Source: Laspinema sp. D2d (GTDB lineage: Bacteria; Cyanobacteriota; Cyanobacteriia; Cyanobacteriales; Laspinemataceae). Taken from it: 64,000 bases of DNA. The first letter of the stretch is position 1. Each line of letters begins with the position of its first letter. Shown here in pieces: positions 24,180-33,382 of this stretch. The notes beneath the pieces are model-generated. The model searched no databases and had not been told where the DNA came from. It worked only from the letters and a program-made list of their open reading frames with translations. Location: the NCBI RefSeq assembly GCF_025370755.1, contig NZ_JAMXFC010000005.1, forward strand, positions 62,001 to 126,000. Direction: 5' to 3'. Position numbers and translations under genes: made by a program.

Positions 24180-26747
24180 TCACGCCTCAATGGGGCTAGA
24201 ATTAGCCAGGGTAAAGTAGAAAATTGCCCCGCGATCGCTTTGAGACTCCACCCAAATATGTCCCCCATGTCGTTCAACAATTCGCTTGCAAATGGCTAAT
24301 CCAATTCCGGTCCCGGGATATTCCTCTCGGGTATGCAACCGTTGGAAAATTTGAAAGATGCGATCGCCATATTTGGGATCAATTCCAATGCCATTATCTC
24401 GCACTGAAAATAACCATTCTCCCTCCCTAAAATGAGCCTGAATTTCTACCTGGGGAGTTTGGCTACCCCGATATTTAATCGCATTAGAGAGAAGGTTTTG
24501 AAATAACTGGAGTAATTGAGTTTTATCTCCAAAAACCTGGGGCAAATTCTGCGAAGTGATCCGGGCATCACTTTGGCGAATGGCGAGTTTTAAATTAGAA
24601 ATAGCCCGAGTGATAATTTCATTACAATCCACGAAATTGAAGGACTTGCCATGAGTACCCACCCGAGAATATTGCAACAAATCATGAATCAATTGCTGCA
24701 TCCGAGTTGCGCCATCCAGAATATAAGCAATGTATTTATCCACTTGAGCATCGAGCTTTTCTGGATAGCGCAGAGCTAATAATTGAGTATAACTGGCAAT
24801 CATGCGGAGGGGTTCTTGTAAATCGTGAGAGGCAATATAGGCAAATTGCTCTAACTCGGCATTAGAACGGGCTAAATCTGCCGTATGTTGGGCGAGTTCT
24901 TTTTCAATGCGTTGGCGATCGCTGATATCCCGGGAAGCCGCCTGAATTTTAACAACCTCCCCTGTTTCTTGATGACAGATAGCCTGAGCATTGGTCTCGA
25001 ACCAAAGATAATGTCCGTCTTTATGACGAAGCCGGTAAACTAACTGGAACGGACCCAACACTTCTAAAACCGCCCGATGAGCAATTTCCACCTCGGGGAT
25101 ATCTTCGGGATGTATCCACTCATAAGCCGAATGACCGATTAATTCAGCGGGGTTATACCCCAGGAGAGTGAAGCAGGAAGGAGAAACATACTGATAGACG
25201 CCCTCGGGAGTATGAATACAAATCAGATCCGTGGCATTTTCAGCTAACAACCGATAGCGAGTTTCACTCTCCCGAAGCTGAACCTCTGCGCGAATGCGAT
25301 CGGCAATTTCTCGTTCTAACTGTTGATTTGTGTTTTGAAGTTCCGCCGTTCGACACTGAACTAATGCCTCCAATTGTTGACGATATTCCGCCAATTCTGC
25401 CTCTGCTCGCTTGCGACGGCTGATATCCAAACCCATGCCGAGAATTTGTTTTGTACCCCCTTCCAACGTGCGTGCAAACACCGTGTCTCGACTCACCAAC
25501 CAGTGCCATTCTCCCTGAACATCACGGATTCGATATTCGCTTTCAATAATCTCCCCATCCTTAGCCGACATTAATTTGACGCGGTTTTCCACTACCCGGG
25601 GCCAATCCTCCGGATGAATCGAATTTGGCAAAAAATCCGATCCCATCTTTTGAATCTCTTCGGGAAGATACCCCAAAATTTCCTTAAGATGTTGGTTAGA
25701 ATAAATATTTCGATTTTCTACCAAATCATAAACATATAAAATCGTGGGAGTCGCATCAGCAATTTGTTGAATTACTCGCTGATTTTCCCACAGAGCCTTT
25801 TCTACCAACCGTTGCTCAGTGATATCTTGATTGACAAAAATTGCACCAACCATCACCCCCGCTTGATTTCGTAACGGCATGGTCGAGTTGAGAATGGTTT
25901 TCCGCTTCCCATTAAAATCTTCAATGTCAATTTCTTCATTTAAAATACTTTGTCCCGTTAGTAAGGTTCGGGATAACGCCCATTCTTCGCTAGAGAGTTG
26001 CTCTCCTGTATCGGGCCACCATCCTTTATATTCATGGTAGCTGTCCATTCCCACATATCGAGCACCGCCCCAAATTTTTTGACCCGCAGGATTTCCTTGG
26101 AGGATCGTCCCCTCGGCATCGGTAATCCAGACCCCAAGGGGCAAAGTATCCAAGACATTTTGTAGTCGCTCTTGACTCTCTTTAAGGGCGGATTGAGTGC
26201 GGAGGCGATCGCTATCATCCTGAATTGTCCCCAACAGATAAAGCGGATTCCCCTGACTATCTTCCAGGACCGAGAGAGATAAATAAACCCACAAAACCTC
26301 CCCATTTTTGCGAATCAAACGTTTCTCCGTTTGATAGCTGGAAATTTCCTGGTTTTTATCCCTTAACTCGATAAATTCTTGGTCTTTTTCCCGCTCTAGT
26401 GGGTCAGTAATTTCTTCAAAAGTTAGGGTTAATAGTTCTGAATGAGAATAACCCAATAGATTACAAAAGGTAGGATTAACTTCAACAAAACTTTGCGTCT
26501 TCCAACTGATTAAAAACATCCCAATCGGTGCGCGCTCAAAAATATTTTGGTATCGTTCGGCACTTTTTTGAGACACTGCTGCAAATGCTTCCCAAGTCCG
26601 AGCATTTGTTAATTCTGCTTGCATCTGTTCTAAGGCCAACTCCAACGCTTCACAACGACGTTGTGCCAATGCAACCTGTTCTTGAAGGGATTGAGTGAGG
26701 CGATCGCCCGCCTCAACATCCATCGGTCCCCAATTCTGATTCATCAT
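24180..26747 (-). CDS. multi-PAS sensor histidine kinase
   Basis: 855 residues without membrane segments, so a soluble sensor. After a short coiled coil it has four PAS domains: ~70-190 (FERAPIGMFLIS, NLLGYS), ~195-315 (LDTLPLGVWITDAEG), ~325-445 (YSNQHLKEILGYLPEEI) and ~505-625 (YVSPSCFTLLGYNPAELIG), with PAC segments. HisKA is of the bacteriophytochrome-like type (ASHDLQEPLRMIASY, His ~655) and HATPase_c ends with GTGIGLAICKRIVERHGGHIWVES. The start is supported by AGGGGG upstream of the ATG. No cognate regulator gene is adjacent; the preceding receiver-kinases may be partners (inference). Confidence 0.93.
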   Translation of the reverse strand: MMNQNWGPMDVEAGDRLTQSLQEQVALAQRRCEALELALEQMQAELTNARTWEAFAAVSQKSAERYQNIFERAPIGMFLISWKTQSFVEVNPTFCNLLGYSHSELLTLTFEEITDPLEREKDQEFIELRDKNQEISSYQTEKRLIRKNGEVLWVYLSLSVLEDSQGNPLYLLGTIQDDSDRLRTQSALKESQERLQNVLDTLPLGVWITDAEGTILQGNPAGQKIWGGARYVGMDSYHEYKGWWPDTGEQLSSEEWALSRTLLTGQSILNEEIDIEDFNGKRKTILNSTMPLRNQAGVMVGAIFVNQDITEQRLVEKALWENQRVIQQIADATPTILYVYDLVENRNIYSNQHLKEILGYLPEEIQKMGSDFLPNSIHPEDWPRVVENRVKLMSAKDGEIIESEYRIRDVQGEWHWLVSRDTVFARTLEGGTKQILGMGLDISRRKRAEAELAEYRQQLEALVQCRTAELQNTNQQLEREIADRIRAEVQLRESETRYRLLAENATDLICIHTPEGVYQYVSPSCFTLLGYNPAELIGHSAYEWIHPEDIPEVEIAHRAVLEVLGPFQLVYRLRHKDGHYLWFETNAQAICHQETGEVVKIQAASRDISDRQRIEKELAQHTADLARSNAELEQFAYIASHDLQEPLRMIASYTQLLALRYPEKLDAQVDKYIAYILDGATRMQQLIHDLLQYSRVGTHGKSFNFVDCNEIITRAISNLKLAIRQSDARITSQNLPQVFGDKTQLLQLFQNLLSNAIKYRGSQTPQVEIQAHFREGEWLFSVRDNGIGIDPKYGDRIFQIFQRLHTREEYPGTGIGLAICKRIVERHGGHIWVESQSDRGAIFYFTLANSSPIEA

Positions 26748-27373
26748 AGAAACCCCCTTTTGCCCGATCGCCCCGGTTAAATTGTAACATTCTTCGTTAA
26801 CAGGGGTTGCTGTAGGCGAGACCCTAATAAAGAGGGTTATTTGGGGAGATGGGATGAATCTTAGGAGTTTCTAGGGAACACAGACAAGGGACTTAAGTAA
26901 GACTCGGTTGCTTGAGCAAAATTCGCCGGAGGTGTTCAGCGATCGCACTTATTAACCAAACTAAACTCAGCAGCCTCTATGGCACTTCATGTAGGGGGCA
27001 GCATCATTGGGGATAATACTCTATTTCAGAGGTTAGTTTGACGGGTATTTATTACCGTTATGTTCATAGAGATTTATCAAAAGGAATTAACACCCCAAAA
27101 TATGACCGCTAGACCGGGGAAAATTGAAGCAAAACCGAAAGATGATAATCCAGCCGATCGCTTGGTTATATTTCCATTCTAGTTCCGAAAGGAGGAAATC
27201 GGCACTCTGGATTAAAGGATAATTTACTACCAGAAATCTCCAAGAGCATACCCCGGGTAGGAATCTATACCAGAGGATAGAGAAATAGTTCATACAAGGG
27301 ATAGAGTTGCGATCGCCTGGTTTATTGCCAAACTAGGGGAATAAAAAGCAACAGCTATAATGGCCTCACTTTT
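26748..27373. other. 626-nt divergent spacer
   Basis: Separates the sensor kinase (-) from the htpX-type gene (+). It holds a GACTCGGTTGCTTGA repeat copy at 26901-26915 and HIP1 sites. A 68-residue reverse frame (27087-27293) shows no protein-like features and is not called. Confidence 0.4.
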
Positions 27374-28252
27374 ATGTTAAGCAATCAAGTTAAAACGGCA
27401 GCATTACTGGGACTATTAAGCGGTCTTCTAGTATTGGGAAGCTATGCCTTAATGGGCAATGAGCAGGGCTTAATTTTCGGATTAATTTTGGCCGCTGCGA
27501 GTAGTTTGAGTTCCTGGTACTTTTCCGATCGCGCTGCATTAATGGCCTATCGTGCTAGACCAATGGAACGACAGGAAGACCCGGAATTGTATGATATGGT
27601 CGCTCGATTGTGCGATCGGGCCGAAATCCCCATGCCAAAACTGTTTACAGTACCGACCCAGACCCCGAACGCCTTCGCCACAGGTCGCGATCCCAACAAT
27701 GCGGCGGTTGCCGTCACCCAAGGACTGAAAAAACTCCTCACCCCAGAAGAACTGGAAGGCGTCCTCGCGCACGAACTGACCCACGTCAAAAACCGCGACA
27801 CTCTCACCCAAGCCGTTGCCGGAACCATTGGCGGTGCGATTACCTTTGTGGGGCGGATTCTCACTTTTGGCGCGTTATACGGTCCCGTCACCCGGGACAA
27901 TCGCCAAGGCGCAAACCCCCTAGGATTATTGTTTTTGGTGGTTTTAGCACCCCTGTCTGCTGGATTAATTCAGATGGCAATTTCCCGAACCCGAGAATTT
28001 GCGGCTGATATCGGTTCAGCCGAAATCACACAAAATCCTTTAGCTTTAGCGAGTGCTTTAGAGAAATTGGAGGCAATGGGAAAACAAATTCCCATGAATG
28101 GCAATCCAGCATTTTCACCCTTATTGATTGTCAATCCACTAAATGCCAAAGGATTACAAGCCTTATTCCGCACTCACCCCCCCACCGAAGAACGGATTGC
28201 TCGTTTGCAAGAAATGGCCCAACAAAAGCAACGGACTCCAGTCTTGGCGTAG
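27374..28252 (+). CDS. htpX: M48 zinc metalloprotease, HtpX family
   Basis: 292 residues. HtpX is a membrane protease that degrades misfolded membrane proteins under stress. Two N-terminal transmembrane helices (~8-28, 31-50), zinc motif H-E-L-T-H (133-137) with downstream Glu in SRTREFAADIGSA, and two further helices (~150-200) fit the family. The terminal HPPTEERIARL motif is characteristic. ATG at 27374. It ends in a hairpin made of two inverted HIP1 sites. Confidence 0.92.
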   Translation: MLSNQVKTAALLGLLSGLLVLGSYALMGNEQGLIFGLILAAASSLSSWYFSDRAALMAYRARPMERQEDPELYDMVARLCDRAEIPMPKLFTVPTQTPNAFATGRDPNNAAVAVTQGLKKLLTPEELEGVLAHELTHVKNRDTLTQAVAGTIGGAITFVGRILTFGALYGPVTRDNRQGANPLGLLFLVVLAPLSAGLIQMAISRTREFAADIGSAEITQNPLALASALEKLEAMGKQIPMNGNPAFSPLLIVNPLNAKGLQALFRTHPPTEERIARLQEMAQQKQRTPVLA

Positions 28253-28273
28253 TTGAGTTCAAGTTGGTATAAA

Positions 28274-28314
28274 ATAGGCGATCGCACCCTAAAAACCCAG
28301 AGGCGATCGCCTAT
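28274..28314. terminator. hairpin made of inverted HIP1 sites
   Basis: ATAGGCGATCGC (28274-28285) pairs perfectly with GCGATCGCCTAT (28303-28314) across a 17-base loop, between convergent htpX and the WD40 gene. There is no strong T tract, so termination may be weak. Confidence 0.5.
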
Positions 28315-28363
28315 CCTTGCACCACTCACCTACGAAATAGTTACAGAATATTCACAGAAGCGT

Positions 28364-31300
28364 TTACTCTTCATTTTTCCACAATTCAAACCCCTGCGCT
28401 TTCTCTTCCAAAATCTTATCGCAGACCGCGCGATCGCCTTCTCTCACTCGGGAATTATTCGCCAAATAATCATCCACCCACAAACAGCTACGGTTTAACA
28501 AATCTTCCAAGTTCAAGTTCCATAAAATCACAGTTTTATCTGTACTGGAAGAGGCCAACGTTTTACTATCCGGACTGAAACTCAGACTTAGGACCGCATC
28601 GTTATGACCTTCTAGGGTAGCGATCGCCTTGCCGTCTTTAGTCCAAAGCTTGACCGTCTTATCCTCACTCGCCGTCGCAATCAGTTTTCCATCGGGACTA
28701 TAAGTTACCCAGTACACAGACCGAATATGTCCCTCTAGGGTGGCGATCGCCTTGCCCTCTTTGGTCCAAATTTTTACCGTTTTATCCTGACTTGCCGTGG
28801 CAATCTGTTGTCCATCGGGGGAGAAGGTGACACTATATACTTCCCCCTGATGTTCCCTAATCGTTCGGACCAGTCTCCCTTCTAAATTCCAGAGTTTCAC
28901 TGTGCCATCGCCCCCAGCAGTGGCAATGAGTTTACCATCTGGGGAAAAGGTAACACTATTCAGGGAATTTTCATCCGCCCGAAATGTGCGAAGTCGTTCT
29001 CCCGTCTTACTCCAGAGAATCGCCATGCCGTCACCACTGCCGGAGATCACCTGTTGTCCATCAGGACTGAAATCGATTCCCAAAACTCGGTCCTGATGAC
29101 CCTCTAAAGTAGCCATTAAATCCTGTTTGGATTTACTCCAGAGTTTTACCGTGTTGTCGGCGCTTGCGGTGGCAAAGAGTTCGCCATCGGGACTAAAACT
29201 CAGGTTCCAGACGTCATCCTGATGTCCTCTTAAGTCTGCAATTTTGTTCCCGTTGGGTTGCCACAGCATAACTGTGTTATCTTTGCTGGCAGAGGCGAGC
29301 ACCCGGCCATTGGGAGAGAAGGCAACTACCAAGACTTCATCAGTATGTTGCCGAAATCCCGGCAGTTGTCGGGGAACACTGTTCCAAAGTTTTACGGTGT
29401 TGTCCAGACTGGCAGTGGCGATGGTTTGTCCATCGGGAGAAAAACTCACACTCCAGACTTCATCGCGATGTCCTTGGAGGGTATCACTTTCTACCCATTG
29501 CTGCGTTTGCGGGTCTTGACGCCACAATTTGGCGGTGCGATCCAGACTGGCGCTGGCAAGGGTCGTACCATCGGGACTAAAATTAACCCCGAATACCGCT
29601 TCGGTATGTCCGCGCAGGGTGGCGATTTGGGTACCGTTGCGTCTCCACAACTTCACGGTTTTATCGATACTACCAGAGGCGAGGGTTTGTCCATCGGGGG
29701 AGAAACTCACACTGGTTACCCCTTGTTCATGGCCGGTAAAGGTGGCGATCGCATTGCCGTTAATATCCCACAGTTTGACGGTCTTATCTAAACTAGCCGA
29801 GGCGATCGTCTGTCCATCGGGGGAAAACTTCACTAACAAAATCGATGCCTTCTCCGTATTAATGGTGCGGAGTAACTGTCCCTGGAGGTTCCAGAGTTTA
29901 ATGGTTCTATCTTGACTGCTGGAGGCGAGGATTTGTCCATCGGGACTGAAGCTGGCGCTGGTGACGCCGAGACGATGACCCGTGAGGGTGCGGATCAATG
30001 TGCCATCCCGCTGCCACAGTTTGATAGTGCCATCGGTACTGGTGGAGGCGATGGTTTGTCCATCAGGACTAAAGGCAACCCGGGTCACGGCCTTTTCATG
30101 ACCATTCAGGGTCCGCACGAAGCTACCCTCAGCCGTAAACAATTTAACGGTTTTATCCGTACTGGCCGTGGCAATCAGTTCACCATCGTCGGAAAAGGTG
30201 ACGCTGACTACACTGTTTTTATGTTCTTCTAAGCGGTTGACTTCTCGAACGGTATAGGCCAGTTGTAAGACACTGGCGGTCTGCATTTCCAACGATAGGG
30301 GCGATCTCATGGTGAGGGGCGATCGGATGATTTCGGCGGTTTTCTGCCCCACCTGAATGCTATTCACCAACGCCCCAAATTCATTGTTTTGCAAGCGCAA
30401 TGCTTCCGAAGACAAATTCTTGGCTTCGAGTTCGGCTAACTCTGCCTTGTTGCTTTTATAAAAGGCTTGCCAGGTTAATAATCCACACACGACAACAGCG
30501 CAGCCCAAAAATACATTCAGCGTAGTTTGGATCTGCTTGGCTTTTTCTTTGGATTGGGTTAACTCCGCCTGAACTTCTTTCTCTCGATGGAGTTGTAAAT
30601 TCGTTGCTTGTAACTCTTTGTTTTTTTCTCGCAACCCTTTTAATCCAGCTTGGATCCGGTCTTGTTCTCGAATAAATTTAACTAAATAATCATGAACCAA
30701 CTGATAGCGGCTTTCCGGAAGTTCCGGCAGCACAAACACTAACCCTGCCTTTTCCAGGATTTTTAAAATTTCTTCTAAATTATCAGGATGAACCGCTAAT
30801 TCCGGGGTTAAATCCGCTAATAACTCCGCCTGTTTTTTCAGAGGACGAATGCCGCTTTCTTCCGTGAGAAAGTACAGCAATAACCGCGCTGTATATTCAT
30901 TTTCCGGTCCGCAGTCTGCGATCGCCTCTTCTAGGAAGCGTTGTACCAGTTTCTCTTTCGGCCCGGATTGGCGATATTGCGCTAATGTGGTGATATTCTC
31001 CGCTTGCAGTTGAGCACCGACAACCTGTAACTCAATGGGACGCACTTCCCCGACGCGATCGGCCAGGTCCTCAACCAATTCTTCAATTAAGGCTGGTTCT
31101 AAATAAAATTGAGCGCGTTGGGTCAAGCTTTCAATCACCTGACGCGCTTTCGCCTGGGACAGATTTCCCAGGTAATACCGGAACTTTTTATTCAGGATAT
31201 CTTGATCCACCACCTCCAGATTCCCGAGGCGTTCGCACTCCAGCAAATAATGTAAGTAATCTTCTCGTAAAGAAAAGATTACTTTTACAAAAGGAACATT

Positions 31301-33379
31301 AACGCAGGCATTTAAGAATTGATAAAATTCCTGTCTTTGACCTGGGTCAGTTTCAACAAAAAAGAACTCTTCAAATTGGTCAAAAATTAAAACGGTGAGT
31401 AAATTGCGCTCGTTATTGCGATGCAATTCTTCTAGTAATTCTTTAACCTTTTCCGAGAACTGATTGGCATTAAAATCGAGAGTAGGGGGCTGATTTCCCG
31501 TTAATCGGCCCGAGTCATCCCGGTCATATCCAGACTCTTCAAGTCCCCGTTGGATGCCTTGCTTCAAGCCGGTGACCCAATCGGTGTACACTTGCAGAAG
31601 AACCGGGAAAGCATTTCTAGCAGCGATCGCGGTTTGTTTGAGCACCGGCACCAATCCCGCTTGAACCAGGGAACTTTTGCCGACCCCGGAATGACCATGA
31701 ATCACCGTGAGTCGGTAGTCATTCCGCCCCAAGCGTTCGATTAAGCGATTGACATCCCCTTCCCGTCCTGATGTGGCAATTTCCACGGGAACATGAGTGG
31801 GTTGAGCACTCACCATCAAAGAGGGATTCAAGGTGTGGAGGCGCGCTTGTAAACGTCCCGCCCCAATAAAAGCCCGTAAGCCAAATTGAGCCTCGACGGC
31901 CCGTTGTTTTTGCTTGATTTCAAAGGCTTTTAGATATTCCGACTGTTGAAAATACAGCGATCGCAACTCCTCTAAAATCCGGCGATATAACTGTAAGTCA
32001 TACTGCGGATCGGTCTGCTGTTCGGCCAGGTGCAAGTGAGAAAGCGCCTGTTCCCCCTGCCCCAGGTGAGCAAAGGCCCGGGCTAACAGGAGTAAATATA
32101 ACCCATGAGGCCGGGGAATAACCACCTTGGGGGCATCGGAGAGGACCTCTAGGGCGCGTTCGGCAAAATTCCGAGCTTTTTCCCAGTGGGACTGCTGCAA
32201 CGCTACTTCCGCCAAAAATCCATAATCCCGGGCCAACTCCTGGGGTTTGCAATGCTGATGCAAAGTAATCGACTTTTTGGCAACAATGGATAAGGCATCC
32301 CATGCCTGTAACCGCTGCAAAATCTCACCGAGTTGTCCAATAAACTTGGCGACTAATTCCGGATGTTTGGACTCTTCAAAGACGCGGATACATTCTTCTA
32401 AATGATACCGGGCCTTTTGTAAATGCTGCTGTTCCTGGGGTTGATTCAGTTGTGCTAAACGACAGTAACAAAGTCCGATGTGAAACAACACCACTCCCTG
32501 TTGCAAGGAATACCGTAAGGGTGGCATCTCCCAAATCAGGGGAGAGGGGTTAGAAGTCATGGGAATGAAGGGCGGGGACTGGCGATCGCCCCGGGCAATC
32601 GAGTCTTTTTCACCGTTCTCCCTGGAGGAATGGGGGATTTGTTCTTGCCAAAAGGCCAAGCTTTCGTGATAGCGTTTTAAGGCCAAATCTAGGCGATCGC
32701 TGGCATAATCATCCCGACCCAGCACAAAGTGTAAGCTGGCCTCCAGTTCCGGAACCAACTGCACCTGGCGATCGCTTAATTCCTGTTTGGCAAATCCCAA
32801 TTCCAAGCAGTTGCGGGGTCCGAGAATTGTGGAGTTAGGAATAAAAGTGAGAGAACCCCGTTCCAACACCTCGGAGAAGACCCGATCAACACTGATGGCG
32901 ATCGTCTCGATCGCCGCTGTTGTAGACAGAGAAAACTCCGTACTTGTAGCCCAACTTTCAAAGTCCGGTGCCACCCGAATAAAGCTTTTTAAAACCCGGT
33001 CATCCACCCAAAAGACTATGGGAAACGGAAAGTGCTTTCTAAACTCTTCCCGCACCTGATTAGCCGCCATAAAGAGGCGATCTAAATGACTGACCGATTC
33101 GAGTCCAAAGACCATTAATGCCTCGGGTTGTGCTGTCCCAATTTCATCTTGAATCGTTTGGTATAGGGTCCGCACAGAAGTCGGTAGATGAAGTTCGCGA
33201 ATCTCTACAGAGACGGAATCATGCAAATCTGCTGTCACGCGATCGCGCAAACTCGCATAATTACACCGCGCCAAAATCAAGGAAAACTGCCCTTGAGAAA
33301 AAGAAATGGCCCGGTGTAAAACCTTTAAAGATTGTTCGTTGCGCCTTATAGAGGCGTCGTCATACTGTAGATTCATCAT
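28364..33379 (-). CDS. STAND-type NTPase with N-terminal inactive-STAND-like region, TPRs and 14 WD40 repeats
   Basis: 1671 residues. Order: (1) residues 1-~200, an alpha/beta domain with no Walker A, resembling inactive STAND-like modules (FPFPIVFWVDDRVLKSFIRV, APDFESWAT); (2) TPR-like helices ~210-500; (3) an active STAND/AAA NTPase with Walker A GHSGVGKSSL (~562-571), Walker B TVLIFDQFEEFF (~660-672) and winged-helix region to ~900; (4) coiled coil and a transmembrane helix (~955-975); (5) 14 WD40 repeats (~1040-1640), enough for two seven-bladed propellers. The architecture fits a sensor that oligomerises on ligand binding, as in apoptosis- or immunity-like proteins. It directly follows the ATPase gene (3-nt gap), so the pair is translationally coupled. 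No nuclease or toxin domain is recognised. Confidence 0.9.
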   Translation of the reverse strand: MMNLQYDDASIRRNEQSLKVLHRAISFSQGQFSLILARCNYASLRDRVTADLHDSVSVEIRELHLPTSVRTLYQTIQDEIGTAQPEALMVFGLESVSHLDRLFMAANQVREEFRKHFPFPIVFWVDDRVLKSFIRVAPDFESWATSTEFSLSTTAAIETIAISVDRVFSEVLERGSLTFIPNSTILGPRNCLELGFAKQELSDRQVQLVPELEASLHFVLGRDDYASDRLDLALKRYHESLAFWQEQIPHSSRENGEKDSIARGDRQSPPFIPMTSNPSPLIWEMPPLRYSLQQGVVLFHIGLCYCRLAQLNQPQEQQHLQKARYHLEECIRVFEESKHPELVAKFIGQLGEILQRLQAWDALSIVAKKSITLHQHCKPQELARDYGFLAEVALQQSHWEKARNFAERALEVLSDAPKVVIPRPHGLYLLLLARAFAHLGQGEQALSHLHLAEQQTDPQYDLQLYRRILEELRSLYFQQSEYLKAFEIKQKQRAVEAQFGLRAFIGAGRLQARLHTLNPSLMVSAQPTHVPVEIATSGREGDVNRLIERLGRNDYRLTVIHGHSGVGKSSLVQAGLVPVLKQTAIAARNAFPVLLQVYTDWVTGLKQGIQRGLEESGYDRDDSGRLTGNQPPTLDFNANQFSEKVKELLEELHRNNERNLLTVLIFDQFEEFFFVETDPGQRQEFYQFLNACVNVPFVKVIFSLREDYLHYLLECERLGNLEVVDQDILNKKFRYYLGNLSQAKARQVIESLTQRAQFYLEPALIEELVEDLADRVGEVRPIELQVVGAQLQAENITTLAQYRQSGPKEKLVQRFLEEAIADCGPENEYTARLLLYFLTEESGIRPLKKQAELLADLTPELAVHPDNLEEILKILEKAGLVFVLPELPESRYQLVHDYLVKFIREQDRIQAGLKGLREKNKELQATNLQLHREKEVQAELTQSKEKAKQIQTTLNVFLGCAVVVCGLLTWQAFYKSNKAELAELEAKNLSSEALRLQNNEFGALVNSIQVGQKTAEIIRSPLTMRSPLSLEMQTASVLQLAYTVREVNRLEEHKNSVVSVTFSDDGELIATASTDKTVKLFTAEGSFVRTLNGHEKAVTRVAFSPDGQTIASTSTDGTIKLWQRDGTLIRTLTGHRLGVTSASFSPDGQILASSSQDRTIKLWNLQGQLLRTINTEKASILLVKFSPDGQTIASASLDKTVKLWDINGNAIATFTGHEQGVTSVSFSPDGQTLASGSIDKTVKLWRRNGTQIATLRGHTEAVFGVNFSPDGTTLASASLDRTAKLWRQDPQTQQWVESDTLQGHRDEVWSVSFSPDGQTIATASLDNTVKLWNSVPRQLPGFRQHTDEVLVVAFSPNGRVLASASKDNTVMLWQPNGNKIADLRGHQDDVWNLSFSPDGELFATASADNTVKLWSKSKQDLMATLEGHQDRVLGIDFSPDGQQVISGSGDGMAILWSKTGERLRTFRADENSLNSVTFSPDGKLIATAGGDGTVKLWNLEGRLVRTIREHQGEVYSVTFSPDGQQIATASQDKTVKIWTKEGKAIATLEGHIRSVYWVTYSPDGKLIATASEDKTVKLWTKDGKAIATLEGHNDAVLSLSFSPDSKTLASSSTDKTVILWNLNLEDLLNRSCLWVDDYLANNSRVREGDRAVCDKILEEKAQGFELWKNEE

Positions 33380-33382
33380 GGT

